Shown here in pieces: positions 33,105 to 44,780 of a DNA stretch of 64,000 nucleotides. The stretch is from Polytrichum commune. Taxonomy: Eukaryota; Streptophyta; Polytrichopsida; Polytrichales; Polytrichaceae. Each line of letters begins with the position of its first letter. Within the stretch, counting starts at the first letter, position 1. The notes beneath the pieces are model-generated. The model saw nothing but the letters and a program-made list of their open reading frames with translations. It was not told the origin of the DNA and made no database searches. The position numbers were made by a program, and so were the translations under genes. Location: the NCBI GenBank assembly GCA_950295325.1, contig OX485803.1:67905554-67969553 (forward strand), in the 5' to 3' direction.

Positions 33105-33811
33105 ATGGGGCATTCAATATTGTCATTCATGATTTTGGAAGTTTCACAATGTAATGTTGAGAAGAAACAAATAGGAATTCCACAAAAGCCACTTATCAAG
33201 GGCTTTGTATGTTTGTGAGAAGCTTCCTCGACTACTTCCTATAGTTACTTGGTAGACAAGGATCTGGTGGGAATGCATAGGCGTCTAGAATGCCCATAAA
33301 TGAACGGGGAAAACCGACCACTAGTTACAGATGGATTGATAGAATTTGAGAAATAACCAGTTGAAGTTCAAGACTTCAGGAAAGTTACCTATCGTTTTAG
33401 AGGAATTTAGAGAATATACTTCAAATTAATGAAGAAAAACTGAAAGATATCAACATGTAACTGATTGGACTCGGAAACACTAGGGTCTTCAACAATTCTG
33501 CCCAAAAGTCTCCTCAGACACAGGTGGTTACTCCTTATTCTTACCAAGACCTATGGTACTAAACTTGAGTGAAAATTTTGCAATAGCCCATATTCCACAT
33601 TTGGACTACACTAATTAATCCATTTAGTGAGGGTGGGCTAATAGTGCGTGTGGGAAATTAGTGAAAGTGATACTAAATTCCTTTACGCTACGAAATTAGT
33701 GTCACAAGAAGATCTAGGGTTTCAGGAGCTCAAAATGCCAAAGTGCCAAAAACTCTCAATGCAAGCTCGTTCAATTTCTCAATGTTAAGATAGGGATTGA
33801 CTGATACCGAC

Positions 33812-33848
33812 GAAGAAGAAGAAGAAGAAGAAGAAGAAGAAGAAGAAG
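33812..33848 (+). repeat. (GAA)n microsatellite
   Basis: About twelve GAA units. The open frames on both strands here (poly-Glu and poly-Ser) come from this repeat. Confidence 0.9.
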
Positions 33849-34002
33849 CCTCTTTGAACTCACCAAATAAAATTATGCACTTCACAAACACCTTAGAGCA
33901 CGCACTAATTATCTTGAAATGTATGGTAGATGAGCATGTATTCATGAAATTTGTATCACTCAGTAAAATTCCAAGCCTCATTAATTTTGAGATTTGGCAA
34001 AA

Positions 34003-34949
34003 TACCGTAGTTTACTAGCAGGTTTGGCAACTTGCTGCCTAATATTTAATTAAAGTTCAAAAATTAGGTTCGGCACCTAAAAATAATATATTCATATTTT
34101 CGGCAATTTTCTCTTTTATTTTTTAAAATTTCGACTTAAATTCATTTATAAATTTCTATTTAAGCTTATATCTTGTACATCTCTCTTGCATTGAATTACA
34201 AGTAAGATGTGAGTGAAGGGTTGAGAATGCTCTGTGCTTTATGCAAGTAGAGTGGAGTTGTGTTCAACAATGCATATGGGATATGTAAACTTTGAGGTGA
34301 AGCACCTAGTTAGACTTCATTTTTATAACACGCATAACTTTTGCATAGAGTCTTCAAATGACATAAAATTTGTTGGAGGTGAAAGATTACTTGATTTCTA
34401 AACTTTTCTTAGACCAACAAAATTCCAAAAAAGTTGATCTTCTATGCACAAATGAGCTCTGAAAAACTGTTATGAACGCATTTTAATTTTTTGATCTTTA
34501 CACGGCTGCAATGTTTTGTCCATATCTTTTGCATAAAGACTTATTTTGACACAAAACTTGTTGGAGGTGGAAGAAGGATTGATTTCTCAACTTTTTTTAG
34601 TTGGACAAAATTCTATAAAACTTCATCTTCTATGCTCAATTGGACTCCAAAAATTTGTGTACAACACATTTGAAAAGCCTCACCTAGAGTCTTGCTACTT
34701 CTTAACCCATATTCTTTGTGGACTAATGTAAGTGAGCTTGATTACAAAAGGAGCACCTTCTCTCCTTCAAAATTCACATATGCTTCCACTATAAGTAAAA
34801 CTCTAGTGAGAAGTAAAAATTTCTTACTTTTCGGCAATTTTGAAAAATAATTAATTTTGTATTCGGCAAAAAATGCCAGTAATATTCCAAAAGTTTAGGC
34901 ATCTATTTTTAGAATTATTTTGTGCCGAACCTGCTATTAAACTACGGTA
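34003..34949. mobile_element. Non-autonomous TIR element (947 bp) with internal duplication
   Basis: The left end TACCGTAGTTTACTAGCAGG and the right end, in reverse complement TACCGTAGTTTAATAGCAGG, bound the unit and continue into TTYGGCA. The TA at each edge could be a TA target duplication or part of the TIR. Inside, 34345-34480 and about 34530-34675 are two diverged direct copies (TTTGTTGGAGGTG, GATTTCT, ATCTTCTATGC). There is no transposase frame. Confidence 0.7.
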
Positions 34950-34959
34950 GTGGGTGTTT

Positions 34960-35921
34960 TGGGAAATAGTACCACACGCCCTAAGGGGGATAATCAATGT
35001 AGTTTTTTAGTTTATTCTTGAGTTATGTGTGGGTTTATATTGCAGAGAGGGAACTATCCTCTACGTGTACACCTCCCATCCATTAAACATAAAAACTTGA
35101 TCCCCTATAGGTTTGTTGCTAATTCATCTCAAATGACCTCAAGCATATTAATTTGGAATCTTTGTAGCAAATTCTAGTGTCTAATCAATTTAAAAGAGTA
35201 ATCTCTAAGTTGCATACAATTTCAGAGCTTTTATGTTGGATGAATGAGAGGTATGCTTGTATACAATAATACATTTTCTCACTCTCCATTTACATTAGGG
35301 TCTTTGTTCAGAAAACATTGGGTCCAAAACACCCCTTAATTAGTAGACTGTATTTCCGGACTCAAGATTGGACTCAAGCTCGAAGAATCATGGTTTTTGC
35401 AAACTAGTAGGAGTATTATCTTGTGTGGAACTACGAAGATATGGCGGAAAAATGTTGCCACATTAGCACCACTTGATTATCTTGGATCTGAACCCTAGTG
35501 TAAACTCCCTAGGGACAAAAATTTGCTCATGATTAATATAATTGCTTGATTTTGGAGTTTCTTTGGTCTTGGACCTTGGTGTGAGGTTTACATGAGAGAA
35601 ATTGATAAAGTCGATTCACTTGATCAAACATGTTTGAAGCACACATACACATGGAGATCTCTATACGCTAGAAACACCTACAATTATCCTTTCAACCCCT
35701 AAAGGTCAAAACAAAGACTTCCCAAAATTGCATTAAAAAGCAATCCAATTCAACAACTTATTAAAAAACATTACACCTTTAATGATGGATCTAACCATAC
35801 AGATGGCATGTTTGTAAAGTTGGTATTGTTCACACAAGATGTCAGCCATTCACATGTATTAATGCAAAAGATTATAATGCAAAACATGTACGCTAATATG
35901 ATTGGGCATAGATGATTGCCC

Positions 35922-35964
<43 letters not shown>

Positions 35965-36450
35965 ATATTGTGTCTTTGTATGAGGTGGTATGGGTGAAAC
36001 CTCTACTTGGAAGAAATCAAATCTAAAACTTTAGAAAATTCCACCCTCTCCTTTCACCCTCGTGTATGTATGATAATATCATATACAATTAACAACACCA
36101 AGATTTCTATTATTAGAATGTATTAAACTCTATTGGATCTTGCTAGCAATTGCAAGGGGTTTCCAACGCATCTTAGCCTAAATCAGTTGGATATTGTATG
36201 AATAAGTTGTGGATTTTCACAATGTTGCCTGGAAGTGTAACCCAAAACTTTTGATCCTATGCTCTTGACTCTCATGTTATGAACGTGTCCATCATTGTAA
36301 CTAATATGCCGATTTTAGAATTGTGTTGTTGGTCAAATTTCTTCTTGGATCAAGTTTGCTTATGGGCATATCTACCCCACACATTTTTCGGCTATATATG
36401 GATATATTGAGGAGTTTCTCCTTAAAGAAACATTCTTTATTAGCATTGGA
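34960..36450. other. No recognisable gene
   Basis: Apart from the poly(A) tract only short frames occur; nothing resembles a domain or RNA gene. Confidence 0.45.
35928..35962 (+). repeat. Poly(A) tract, 35 bases
   Basis: An uninterrupted run of 35 A. It could be the tail of a retroposed sequence, but I see no target duplication or recognisable body to its left. Its exact length is unreliable. Confidence 0.8.
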
Positions 36451-36453
36451 ATG

Positions 36454-36765
36454 TACACTAAATAGTCCTATTAGTGTGGGTGCAAAACTAGCATAGAAAT
36501 AATTAGTGTGGGCCACATTGATTTTCAAGTTGAAAGGTGGAATTATTGTGGGTCCAAGATCTTGGATGTTTCCTTGAGTCTTTATTGAGACTTCCGACCA
36601 ACACTTTGGACATCAATTTTAAGACAAAAGTAGCACTAAATAAAATAATCACCCACATCAATTTTCTAAGAAAACAATTAATGTCGCCCATGCTAATTGG
36701 ACTAAGAGTTAGCGTGAGCTCTAAGTAATTTATGTGGTCCACCCTAATAGGACTCCTTTAGTGTA
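36454..36765. mobile_element. MITE with CACTAAAT ends (copy 1)
   Basis: The ends TA-CACTAAATAGTCCTATTAG and, in reverse complement, TA-CACTAAAGGAGTCCTATTAG bound 312 bp. The same end sequence occurs at 52388 and 52876. TA at both edges fits a TA target duplication. The internal sequence has no frame. Confidence 0.65.
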
Positions 36766-37138
36766 GCTTCGTATAGAAAGGACAACAATTGTACGAGTCA
36801 CATGCTCAGTGACTTTGCAACATGGTGGTTGAATTTGGGAGTCTTTCATAGCATCACTACCGGTTCGTTGAATCATGGGAGTCTCTTTTCCAACGTGCAT
36901 ATTTTGTGTAAGGTATATTTGTGTGCCTTATGTGGTCATTCTTCTTCATAGGGGCCGGTTCACACGGGGTCCCAAGTCCTAAGTCACTTTACGTAAAGCA
37001 ACATCCAAGTGTTGTAAATTGGGATGTTTGGACATGAAATCGAGCCCTTGTAAAATAAGCAAAACCATGTGCTCTTATTTCACAATGGTCAATCCGTGCA
37101 ATCTCAACCATTAAAAGCATGGAAGTTGGGACTTGCAT

Positions 37139-37382
37139 GGGGTCCCAAGTCCCAAGTCCCAAGTCCCAAGTCCCAAGTATGACATGGATGTCTACATGGC
37201 AACACTTTTTGGAGGTAAAGCTTGGGACTCGTGTTGAGAGTTGGGTTGAGCAAAAAGCTAGATCCAACTCTCAACACAAACCCCGAGAATATTTTGCACA
37301 AAATATGCAAGATCTGACTTTAATGATAATTAACCATATTACAACAGTTTCTTGAGGCTCAAAAGTTGGGACTTGGGACCCC
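37139..37382. mobile_element. Short inverted-repeat element with CCCAAGT heptamer array
   Basis: GGGGTCCCAAGTCCCAA at the left pairs with TTGGGACTTGGGACCCC at the right. Just inside the left end the heptamer CCCAAGT is repeated five times (37144-37178). The total is about 244 bp. A related left end (GGGGTCCCAAGTCCTAAG) occurs near 36967. Confidence 0.6.
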
Positions 37383-38730
37383 ATTTGCATCAGCCTTTAG
37401 TGGAATATGGCAAGGCTTATAAATAATAACAAATGCATGTTAGACTGAGATTGGACCATTGTTCTCCCTCTTTATTGAGACACGCTTGGTTGCGCAGAAA
37501 GGTGTCATGTTAGTCAAATGTCATATTCTCAATAATATGACATTTTGGCCTCAAATATCGTGCTATCGAGCTTTTTGCAAGAAAATGGTTTATTTTGATG
37601 TAAAATGTCATTTTGTATACATAATGTAGAAAACATAAGCATGAAAGAACATTTGTATTGAAGAATCTACACATCATTCCCCAAGGTTCCTTGCATGTTC
37701 CAAAGTACTAAATCACATATGAACCGTGAAATACACATGGATCCCACCATGTATGCACATTAACTACCTCTAGTATATGGTTAATTAGGCCTAAAAAATG
37801 TCATATTATGAGCGTTGTTGTTGTAGACTGTATGGAGGTAAGTTAGCACTAGAAAGTTTGGTTGATGGGAAATGGGTCATATAGTCGAGATGTTATATAA
37901 TTGAGGGTCATAATATGGAGGGTAGATTGTATCTTCAAATTTGATAGTTAGTATCTTAATTTCTCCCTGTCAAAATATTAATAGCATAAAATCCAATTCC
38001 AAAAAAACATGCATTGTTGCACCATTTATTTCACCTAAGGTAGACGAGGCTAATTCAGTTAGCTTCTTGAATTGAACACTTAATTCTGGCTCCTAATTGG
38101 TGGTGCGGTCGCTTTAATTTGGTGGGTGATTAATATAGTAGAGGCATCCATAACCAATCACTCAAAAGATTTTGCATAAAATTAGAGAAGTATAAGGTGG
38201 TGCAAATTTTTCCCATGTAGGAAGATAGATATCAAGAGGATTGCAAAAATTGTGGTGATTTGATTCCTTAAATTTGAAAATATTGTGAATTCTTGAAGCC
38301 AAAAGTTGGCCCAAACATATTACCAATGTCCAGAGTCTCCATAACTGCTCATTTGAGCCGCTCACTCCCCCTCACTTTAGCACTCAAAACTAGGATATGT
38401 GTCATAGAATTAGTGGTTCCAGGCTAATCAAAATTCAGTCCCAACCTAATTGAAATTCCAGTACCCTATAAATTGCCGATGGGGTCCTGATCAAGACACG
38501 GATCAAGAATAGGTGCCTCTACTATACATGTTGATTTAGGGTCGCTTTACACTACGGTGGAGAAGTCCACTGGAGAAGAATTCAAGGGGAATTCTAAAAT
38601 TCGATTGGCCGAGAGTGACACTCTTGTCCGGTGGTGGTTTATACTACGGCCAAGAGTCCTTTGGTGGAGAACTTTGTACATGGATGAAAAAATTGACATG
38701 GCTGCCAATGTGGCGACACTTTTTTGAAGG

Positions 38731-38805
38731 GGAGTTCTCCGGAGGTCAAGTTTCTTGGGCAACCTCAAACCCTCGGACAAGAAACTTGGCCTCTGGAGAA
38801 CCCCA
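38731..38805. repeat. Inverted repeat, 27-bp arms
   Basis: Arms GGAGTTCTCCGGAGGTCAAG-TTTCTTG and CAAGAAACTTGGCCTCTGGA-GAACCCC pair with three mismatches around a spacer of about 17 bp, giving a stable hairpin near the left edge of the Harbinger interval. Confidence 0.7.
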
Positions 38806-39130
38806 ACTTGAATAAAATATTTTTTCCTTAGAGAAATTTGAACTGTTAGATTGAAAGCCTGCCATGTTCAAACCTATTGAGGCGGCTGGTTCTTCCTCTT
38901 TCACTTCAACGCTCTCTTGCTTGGTTGTAGAGGCAAGTTGGAGGTTCATGTGTGAGAAATTTGTGTGTAGATTTTTTTTTTGCAAGATGGTTGGTTACTC
39001 GCATCTTCCGTTTATTTGTAGCCAAGATGAAGACTGCGCTGGTAGTGAGATTTTTTTTTAACAATGAAGTTAGTTTGCAACTAGTGCCTTCAGATCTTAC
39101 AATCCGAATTCTTCTTCAACTACTAGAAAC

Positions 39131-40350
39131 TTGAATGGTGAGTTTGAACCTTGTGAAGACAACATAGATGTTGGAGGAAAAGAAGTAGATGAAGGGAGTG
39201 ACGTGCAAATTGTAGAACCTTCTTCCAAACTCCTAAACAAGAAGAGAGATGCAGTAGGAAAAAAGAAAGCCCTAGCAAAGAAGAGAGTTACAAAGGCGAA
39301 AATGGAAGAAGAAGAAGAAAAAAAAAGGAAAAGAAGAAAAGAAGAAAAATTCGTTGGACAACAAAGTTGAGCGCTTGCTCGCACTTCGAGAGGAAATGCA
39401 GCCGGAGTTTGAGAAGAATGCAAAAAAATAAGGTATATTACCAATCTATTTAATGATTTTTAAAATTTTTAGTTATTATATAGTAGCTGTTTTTAGCAAA
39501 AGACGTATGCCTTTGCCTTCGCTCGCAACCGAGAATGGCCCCGATATGTGCCCCCCTTTTCCCCCCCAATTGAATTTCAAATGGAATGGAATTTTGGTCC
39601 AAACAATGCCACCGAGCATCGAACCATGGACCTCACGACTTTAAAGCCTTATCATTACACTTCACCAACCAACATTTCTTCTCTTTCCTTGATGCTAAAA
39701 GATCCATACATTTTTTTTATATTCATTCTACATAACCCAAGCATGTACTACCCTAAATATTTCAATTTCATTTTTGAAGGTTAAAGACATGTTTTTAAGC
39801 ATTTTAACACAATCCAACACATCATATTGTATAGTAATATAATGTTATAATTCATTTTGAGCAGGAGTTGATACATGGGTTCGACTTCAAGTACGAATGT
39901 TAGGTGCAATCTTTGGATTTTCTCGTACTACTGAAGCATGTTGCAAGAAATTTGAAACTGTTTTTAAGTCATATTAAGAGGACAAACTCGGTAATTCGGT
40001 TTCAGGAAATGATAGGGATGAGTGTAAATTCTATGATTATTTGGATCAGTGGTGATACCAAGCCAGCTCTGTAATGAAGCATGTGAGTGCAACTACAATG
40101 GATACTACAAATGGTGATGCACAAGGCAATTGCGATGATGCAAATCAAGATATATCTCAGGATATACAAATAGACCGATGTTCTCAATCCGAACCGTCAT
40201 CGGCTTGAAAAAAAATTTAAAGACCAAACTTTATTTTATTTCGGGAAGACGGTAGACAATGAAACTACAATATTGGACCATTTTACCAAGACCAATAAAT
40301 TGCTGCAAAAGATAGATTATCAAATGGATCGGCTCATTAACAAGTTCTAG
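39131..40350 (+). pseudogene. Harbinger trihelix/MYB-like accessory protein relic
   Basis: The 39131-39370 frame gives an acidic then Lys-rich N-terminal part. One frame over, V-E-R-L-L-A-L-R-E-E-M follows. After a non-coding gap (39430-39860) come A-C-C-K-K-F-E-T-V-F-K, then N-S-V-S-G-N-D and C-K-F-Y-D-Y-L-D-Q-W, then a C-terminal helix L-L-Q-K-I-D-Y-Q-M-D-R-L. This is the layout of the DNA-binding accessory protein of plant Harbinger elements, which binds the element ends and helps import the transposase. Several stops and frame changes make it non-functional. Confidence 0.6.
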
Positions 40351-40592
40351 TCTTCTTCTATATCAATGCTAGTATCCGTTGGAAATATTTTTTTTGTTTT
40401 TTTTTCTAATTATTCCATGTAATAGTTTTTTGCCAACATCAAATGAACTCGGGTAGATTCTTTTAACATATTTTTGATCTTTTCCTCACGGTCTACTTTT
40501 GTTTAATCAACCTTTTCTTTGGACTGTACAATATCCAAGTTGCTTATATCATTATCTACAGGGTCATTGAATTTTACTTGCACCTCTTCATT

Positions 40593-43500
40593 TTATATCT
40601 TCTTCATCTCGGCTATGCCTGCTTCTAGAATATGAAATGTATCTATATTTATGAGATCACCAAATGTTTTTGATGATGTCTTTTTCATATCTTCTTCTGC
40701 ACACTTTGCCCAATTCAAGTCGAATTCATCATCATGTATGATGCACAAATTGTGGAGGCACAACCAAACTGTAACAATAGGGGTTGTCACAGCGCTCTCC
40801 TCCCATCCTCCGAGGTCGGAGAATGGTGCCGTGGCAGTGTGAGCCAAATTTTTGGTCTTTTAAAAGTTTCACTATAGGCTTATAGCTCTAGAAAGGATGA
40901 AGTCATCCAACCGGATGAACATAGTTAAACAATAGGCCAGTAGGAAGTTATAACTATAGTCACGGCCTTAGGAGGCCCTAGCAGGTAGTTAGGAAAACTA
41001 TCGTCTCCCTCGCCCTGTAAGAGGGGAGGCGCAGAAGGACAGAGCAGACATTTCTTTGATATTTTGAGCGCATTGCTGAAGCTAATAGTTCTATCTCCCT
41101 CAGCACCGTACTCGGGCGAGGATAAATAGTTAAACTATCTTCTAAGTAAAATGGGTGATCACTGCAGTGATTGCAGGACACTGTTTTCTGTGAAGTTTAT
41201 TGTTATTTCTAAAATTTGAGTTATAATGAGAGATTGAGAAGTGGTCGAACTATCGATTGTATGGGAAAACTATTTTCGATGTTTGCAATAGAGATGTATT
41301 GTGGAGAGATCCTGAGCGAGATTGTGTAATGAGTGTGAATGAGAGAATGAACCTGAGTGCGACTACGTGAAGTAGAATGACGAAGAAGAGTGTGTGAAAC
41401 TATCGTCAATTGTTGAGATTGTCATTGGCTGAATTTGCGAGTGAGAACGATACTGATTGAGAGTATGACGTAGAATTTAATGAGAGGATGGAAAGAGAAT
41501 CGAATGAGTGAGAAGTTGAGCAGGTATGAGTTCGAGTAATTTGATGAGGCTAAAATTAAGATAACGATTGTCCGCAAGAGTGGAAATTGAGTGGAGCGTA
41601 AAACTGAGTTGTGAGAAATCTCTGACACTATGAGCGTATGTGAAATCTGTGGCCGAAGAAGGTGAAACCTAAATGAGGGACGTGAGAAGATTATTACCCG
41701 AGATTCAAGCAAGTGCAACTATGGGCCGGTGTCATTGAAGAGCAGAGCCGTGAGTGATCGGGAGTGAAGGACAGTTGAACTATTGTCTGAGGAAACATGA
41801 AGCCTTGTAGAGTGACCCTTGGGTTACCAGTGAGAGAGAGGAAGTCGGGCCAGCCGAGTGTTAGTCGGACTGTAGTGAAACTATGGACTATAGTTAAGTT
41901 TTACTATAGGTTGAGAGGAAGTCGGAAGGCCATGTGTTAGGTTGAGGGTTAAACTAGGGACCATTGTTAGCCTGAGAGAGGCATTGAGAGGAAAGGTGTA
42001 AGGCCAGAGGCCAGCCCATAAGAAAAAATGATTATTGTTAACATGAAGTGAGACAGAGAGGAGTGATGTGATGATAGTGCAGCCAAAAAGAGATCATAGT
42101 TGAACCTGAGATTTAGGCTGATAGAATTATCATTTGAGGAGTGAGTTTAAGGAGAGATTCTCAATCAATTGAAGTGATGAGAAATCACTTCTGATCAATT
42201 GATTAGAGAAGAAATCGAGGGAGGTGAGAGAGATTAAATGAACATAAGATAGAAATAACTTTGGATTATAAAGGAGATATAGGCATAAGTTAATCTAATC
42301 TTAATTAAGTTTTAATTGATAATTAGTCATGAGGATAGATCTTTGAGTATGGAATGTGATTTAATCCTTTCAACTATTGTCTTGTGTGCTACCCTGGTTG
42401 TTGTTGTTGTTGTAGGTTGTGCAGGGCGACCAAGACTATAGCTTGACGGATAATGGTTAATTGCATAAGTTGTGAGTAGAGATTAAATTTGAAGATAAGG
42501 AACAAACAACTGTTTTGCATTGGAATTAACATTGACCAAGTAATGAAGGAGTTGTTTTGAATTGAAGATGCATTGGCCAATGGTTACCAAAGACAATTGT
42601 GTTACTCAAAGACTATTGTTCTCTCTTGACTATTGTTCTACAAAATCTCGTGACGAGATGGTTACCACTGAGACTGACACACATACCCTACTGACTGAGA
42701 AAGAATGAGAGGAAACCCAGAGAGAAAAGGAGAGTAAAAGATATATCAGTCATGTTCTAGAGTAAAGATAGCAAACCTTTGGTCTAATTAATGAATTATG
42801 AAGTGACAAATGCCTGTAATAGACACCAGTTAAGTCTTGAGAGTCTGTACCCTGGTGTTTTGGGTTATTTAAGTGATAGCAAAAACTAACTACATGCAAC
42901 CTCTCCTTGAATGGCGGAGGGCCCATTCTCGGAGAATGGAAACCCTAACTTCTTTTCCTCCATGGGTGAAGAGTGGAGAATTCTCGGAGAATCATTCACC
43001 CAAGGCCTCATGTTTCTCACCCACGGGATTGCTTTTTCATCACAGGAGGTGAACCTCCTTGATTTTCGGTGTTGGTCGCCGACGCGCAGTTGCACCTCAT
43101 CTGCACCTCATGGTGGCAAAATGGTAATTGTCATTCTCCATTCTCCATTCTTCACTCTCCATTCTCTGAGAATGCCACAAAGGGGTGTCACACCTTTCTC
43201 CATGGAGAAGCTATCCTATTGGCTCCTCTTTTTCCTCATTCTCCATTCTCCGACCTCGGAGAAGGTTTGACAACCCCTAATATCTCGGATAGTTCGTAAG
43301 GGCATATCAATTCTTTTCAACAACATTCACCACCTCCCCTTCAAGATACCAAATGCACGTTCAACTACCATCCGAGTGCTTGATTGGATAAAATTCCAGT
43401 ATCATTTTTTTCTTGAAAGACATGTCTTTCCTCCCTTAAAAGATGAATAAAACCAGGGACGCATTGAATATGCAACATCCCCAAAGAGTTTATATGGTTA

Positions 43501-43904
43501 AAAACTCCATTCATGGTTCTTTTTTCAATTTTCAATTTTTGGAATAAAGACCAACCATGTATACTTCCTGCGCAACCGAAATTGTAATCCTAAAATTTGC
43601 ATTGATAATCTACTACACCTTGAAGTAAAATTGAATAAAATCATTTTCTACAATAATATGAAGCAATATCTATACTTGGAGCAGTAATTGGAATGTGGCT
43701 ACCATCTATTGCTTTTCAAATGTATGGAATTCCATGCAAGCTCTCAAATTCTGCAGCTATTTGCTTCATCTTCTCTAGTGTTGGTCTTTGAAAAACCAGT
43801 GGCCCCAATATCTTTTTAATTTTTCTTACAAGTATTTCTAATAATGATCGAAGTACTTGGCCTTGATATACCATACAAATCTGCAAGTGTGCACAAACTC
43901 TCAC
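40593..43904 (-). pseudogene. Harbinger DDE transposase relic, split by a nested element
   Basis: Reading minus from 43904, the relic has the helical region before H-G-I-P-Y-I and then K-A-I-D-G-S-H-I-P-I (first catalytic Asp). A degraded G-C-A-G-S-I-H-G segment follows, where the second Asp is now Gly, then V-V-E-R-A-F-G-I-L-K-G-R-W (catalytic Glu). The nested element lies at 40779-43278. Beyond it comes V-W-L-C-L-H-N-L-C-I, the normal last helix, and a tail to 40593. Removing the insert and one AAT restores R-D-I-V-T-V-W across the join. At least four stops and the lost Asp show the gene was dead, or died independently of the insertion. Confidence 0.75.
40779..43278. mobile_element. Nested 2.5-kb TIR element inserted in the Harbinger transposase
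   Basis: The ends AGGGGTTGTCA...TGACAACCCCT continue into a TIR that includes CTCCGAGGTCGGAGAATGG on both sides. The 3-bp target duplication AAT is at 40776-40778 and 43279-43281. The interior (40850-42900) is purine-rich, with GAGAG/TGAG words and recurring ACTAT, and has no coding frame. Subterminal parts carry further CTCGGAGAATGG-type inverted repeats. A 3-bp duplication suggests a non-autonomous Harbinger-type element. Confidence 0.75.
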
Positions 43905-44780
43905 CGGAACCCAATTAATGAAATGTAATTAAAATTTTAACATCTATTTGGATACAAGGTCTAAACTTCGTATCTTTCTTACTCAAAATGGGTCCAAGCA
44001 AATGACATAAATATGCGAATGTAGGCCTACTCACCCCTAAACGGTCTTGAAACATTCTTGAACTATATGATCCAAGAAGATATTGTGACACATATCCACT
44101 TGGCCGATCGAATTTCTACACCACACTCTCTTTGCTCCCAAATTAAAAAAATGCCATCATCATAAATCGCAACATTATATTGATAAATGACGGTTTTTTG
44201 AACTGCCATAACTGAAACAATAATATGTTTTATAACCATAAAGATCCCAAGAGATCCTAGAGTCTCCGATTACCCATGATTGAAATCAATGTAAAAGGGA
44301 GAGAAATTAAAGAAGACGATTAAAAGTAATGTGTGTATTATATAGTGGAGAAGAGTAAATTAATACTTCTTACAATATATATGTGATTTTTCCTCCACTC
44401 CTAAAAGACCATAACTATGTTCTCCAATAACCCCTTAAAATTTGCCTTACAAGTACAAATAACAAAACCGGAGAAAAATATACAGGCCATATAATTTCCA
44501 ACCATAAGATCTTGTTTTGGATTTTTGAACACATCCATGGAACTTTTTTACCGTATGAATTAGAAGATTATAACAATTAAAGTGAACACAATTACATTTT
44601 TGGACCATTTTTTACAAGGTCATGATAGAAATTCTAAAACATTGTCATATACATTTTTTTTTTCAATATAATTTTTTAGATTTCCATACAATGGTCATAA
44701 TAATTTCATTTTAAGGAAAAAAATTACCAAAACGTAACTATGGGTTCATTGAAACGTAAGAAAAGAAATGGTTGACTCAC

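Larger units (their letters stand above)
38535..44440. mobile_element. Dead PIF/Harbinger transposon with nested insertion
   Basis: The interval holds the two convergent genes of a Harbinger element: a trihelix/MYB-like frame on plus (about 39131-40350) and a DDE transposase on minus (about 40593-43904). Both are full of stops. A 2.5-kb element splits the transposase. The left limit is placed at TTA-GGGTCGCTTTACACTACGG near 38534 and the right limit near CCAATAACCCC-TTA at about 44440. These two ends do not pair with each other, so the true termini remain uncertain. Confidence 0.6.

Noticed and set aside
35928..35962. Poly(A) tail of a processed pseudogene
   Set aside because: No open or recognisable sequence and no target duplication beside it.
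38547..38985. Overlapping frames on both strands at the left Harbinger edge
   Set aside because: They arise from the inverted repeat at 38731-38805 and lack domain or splice support.
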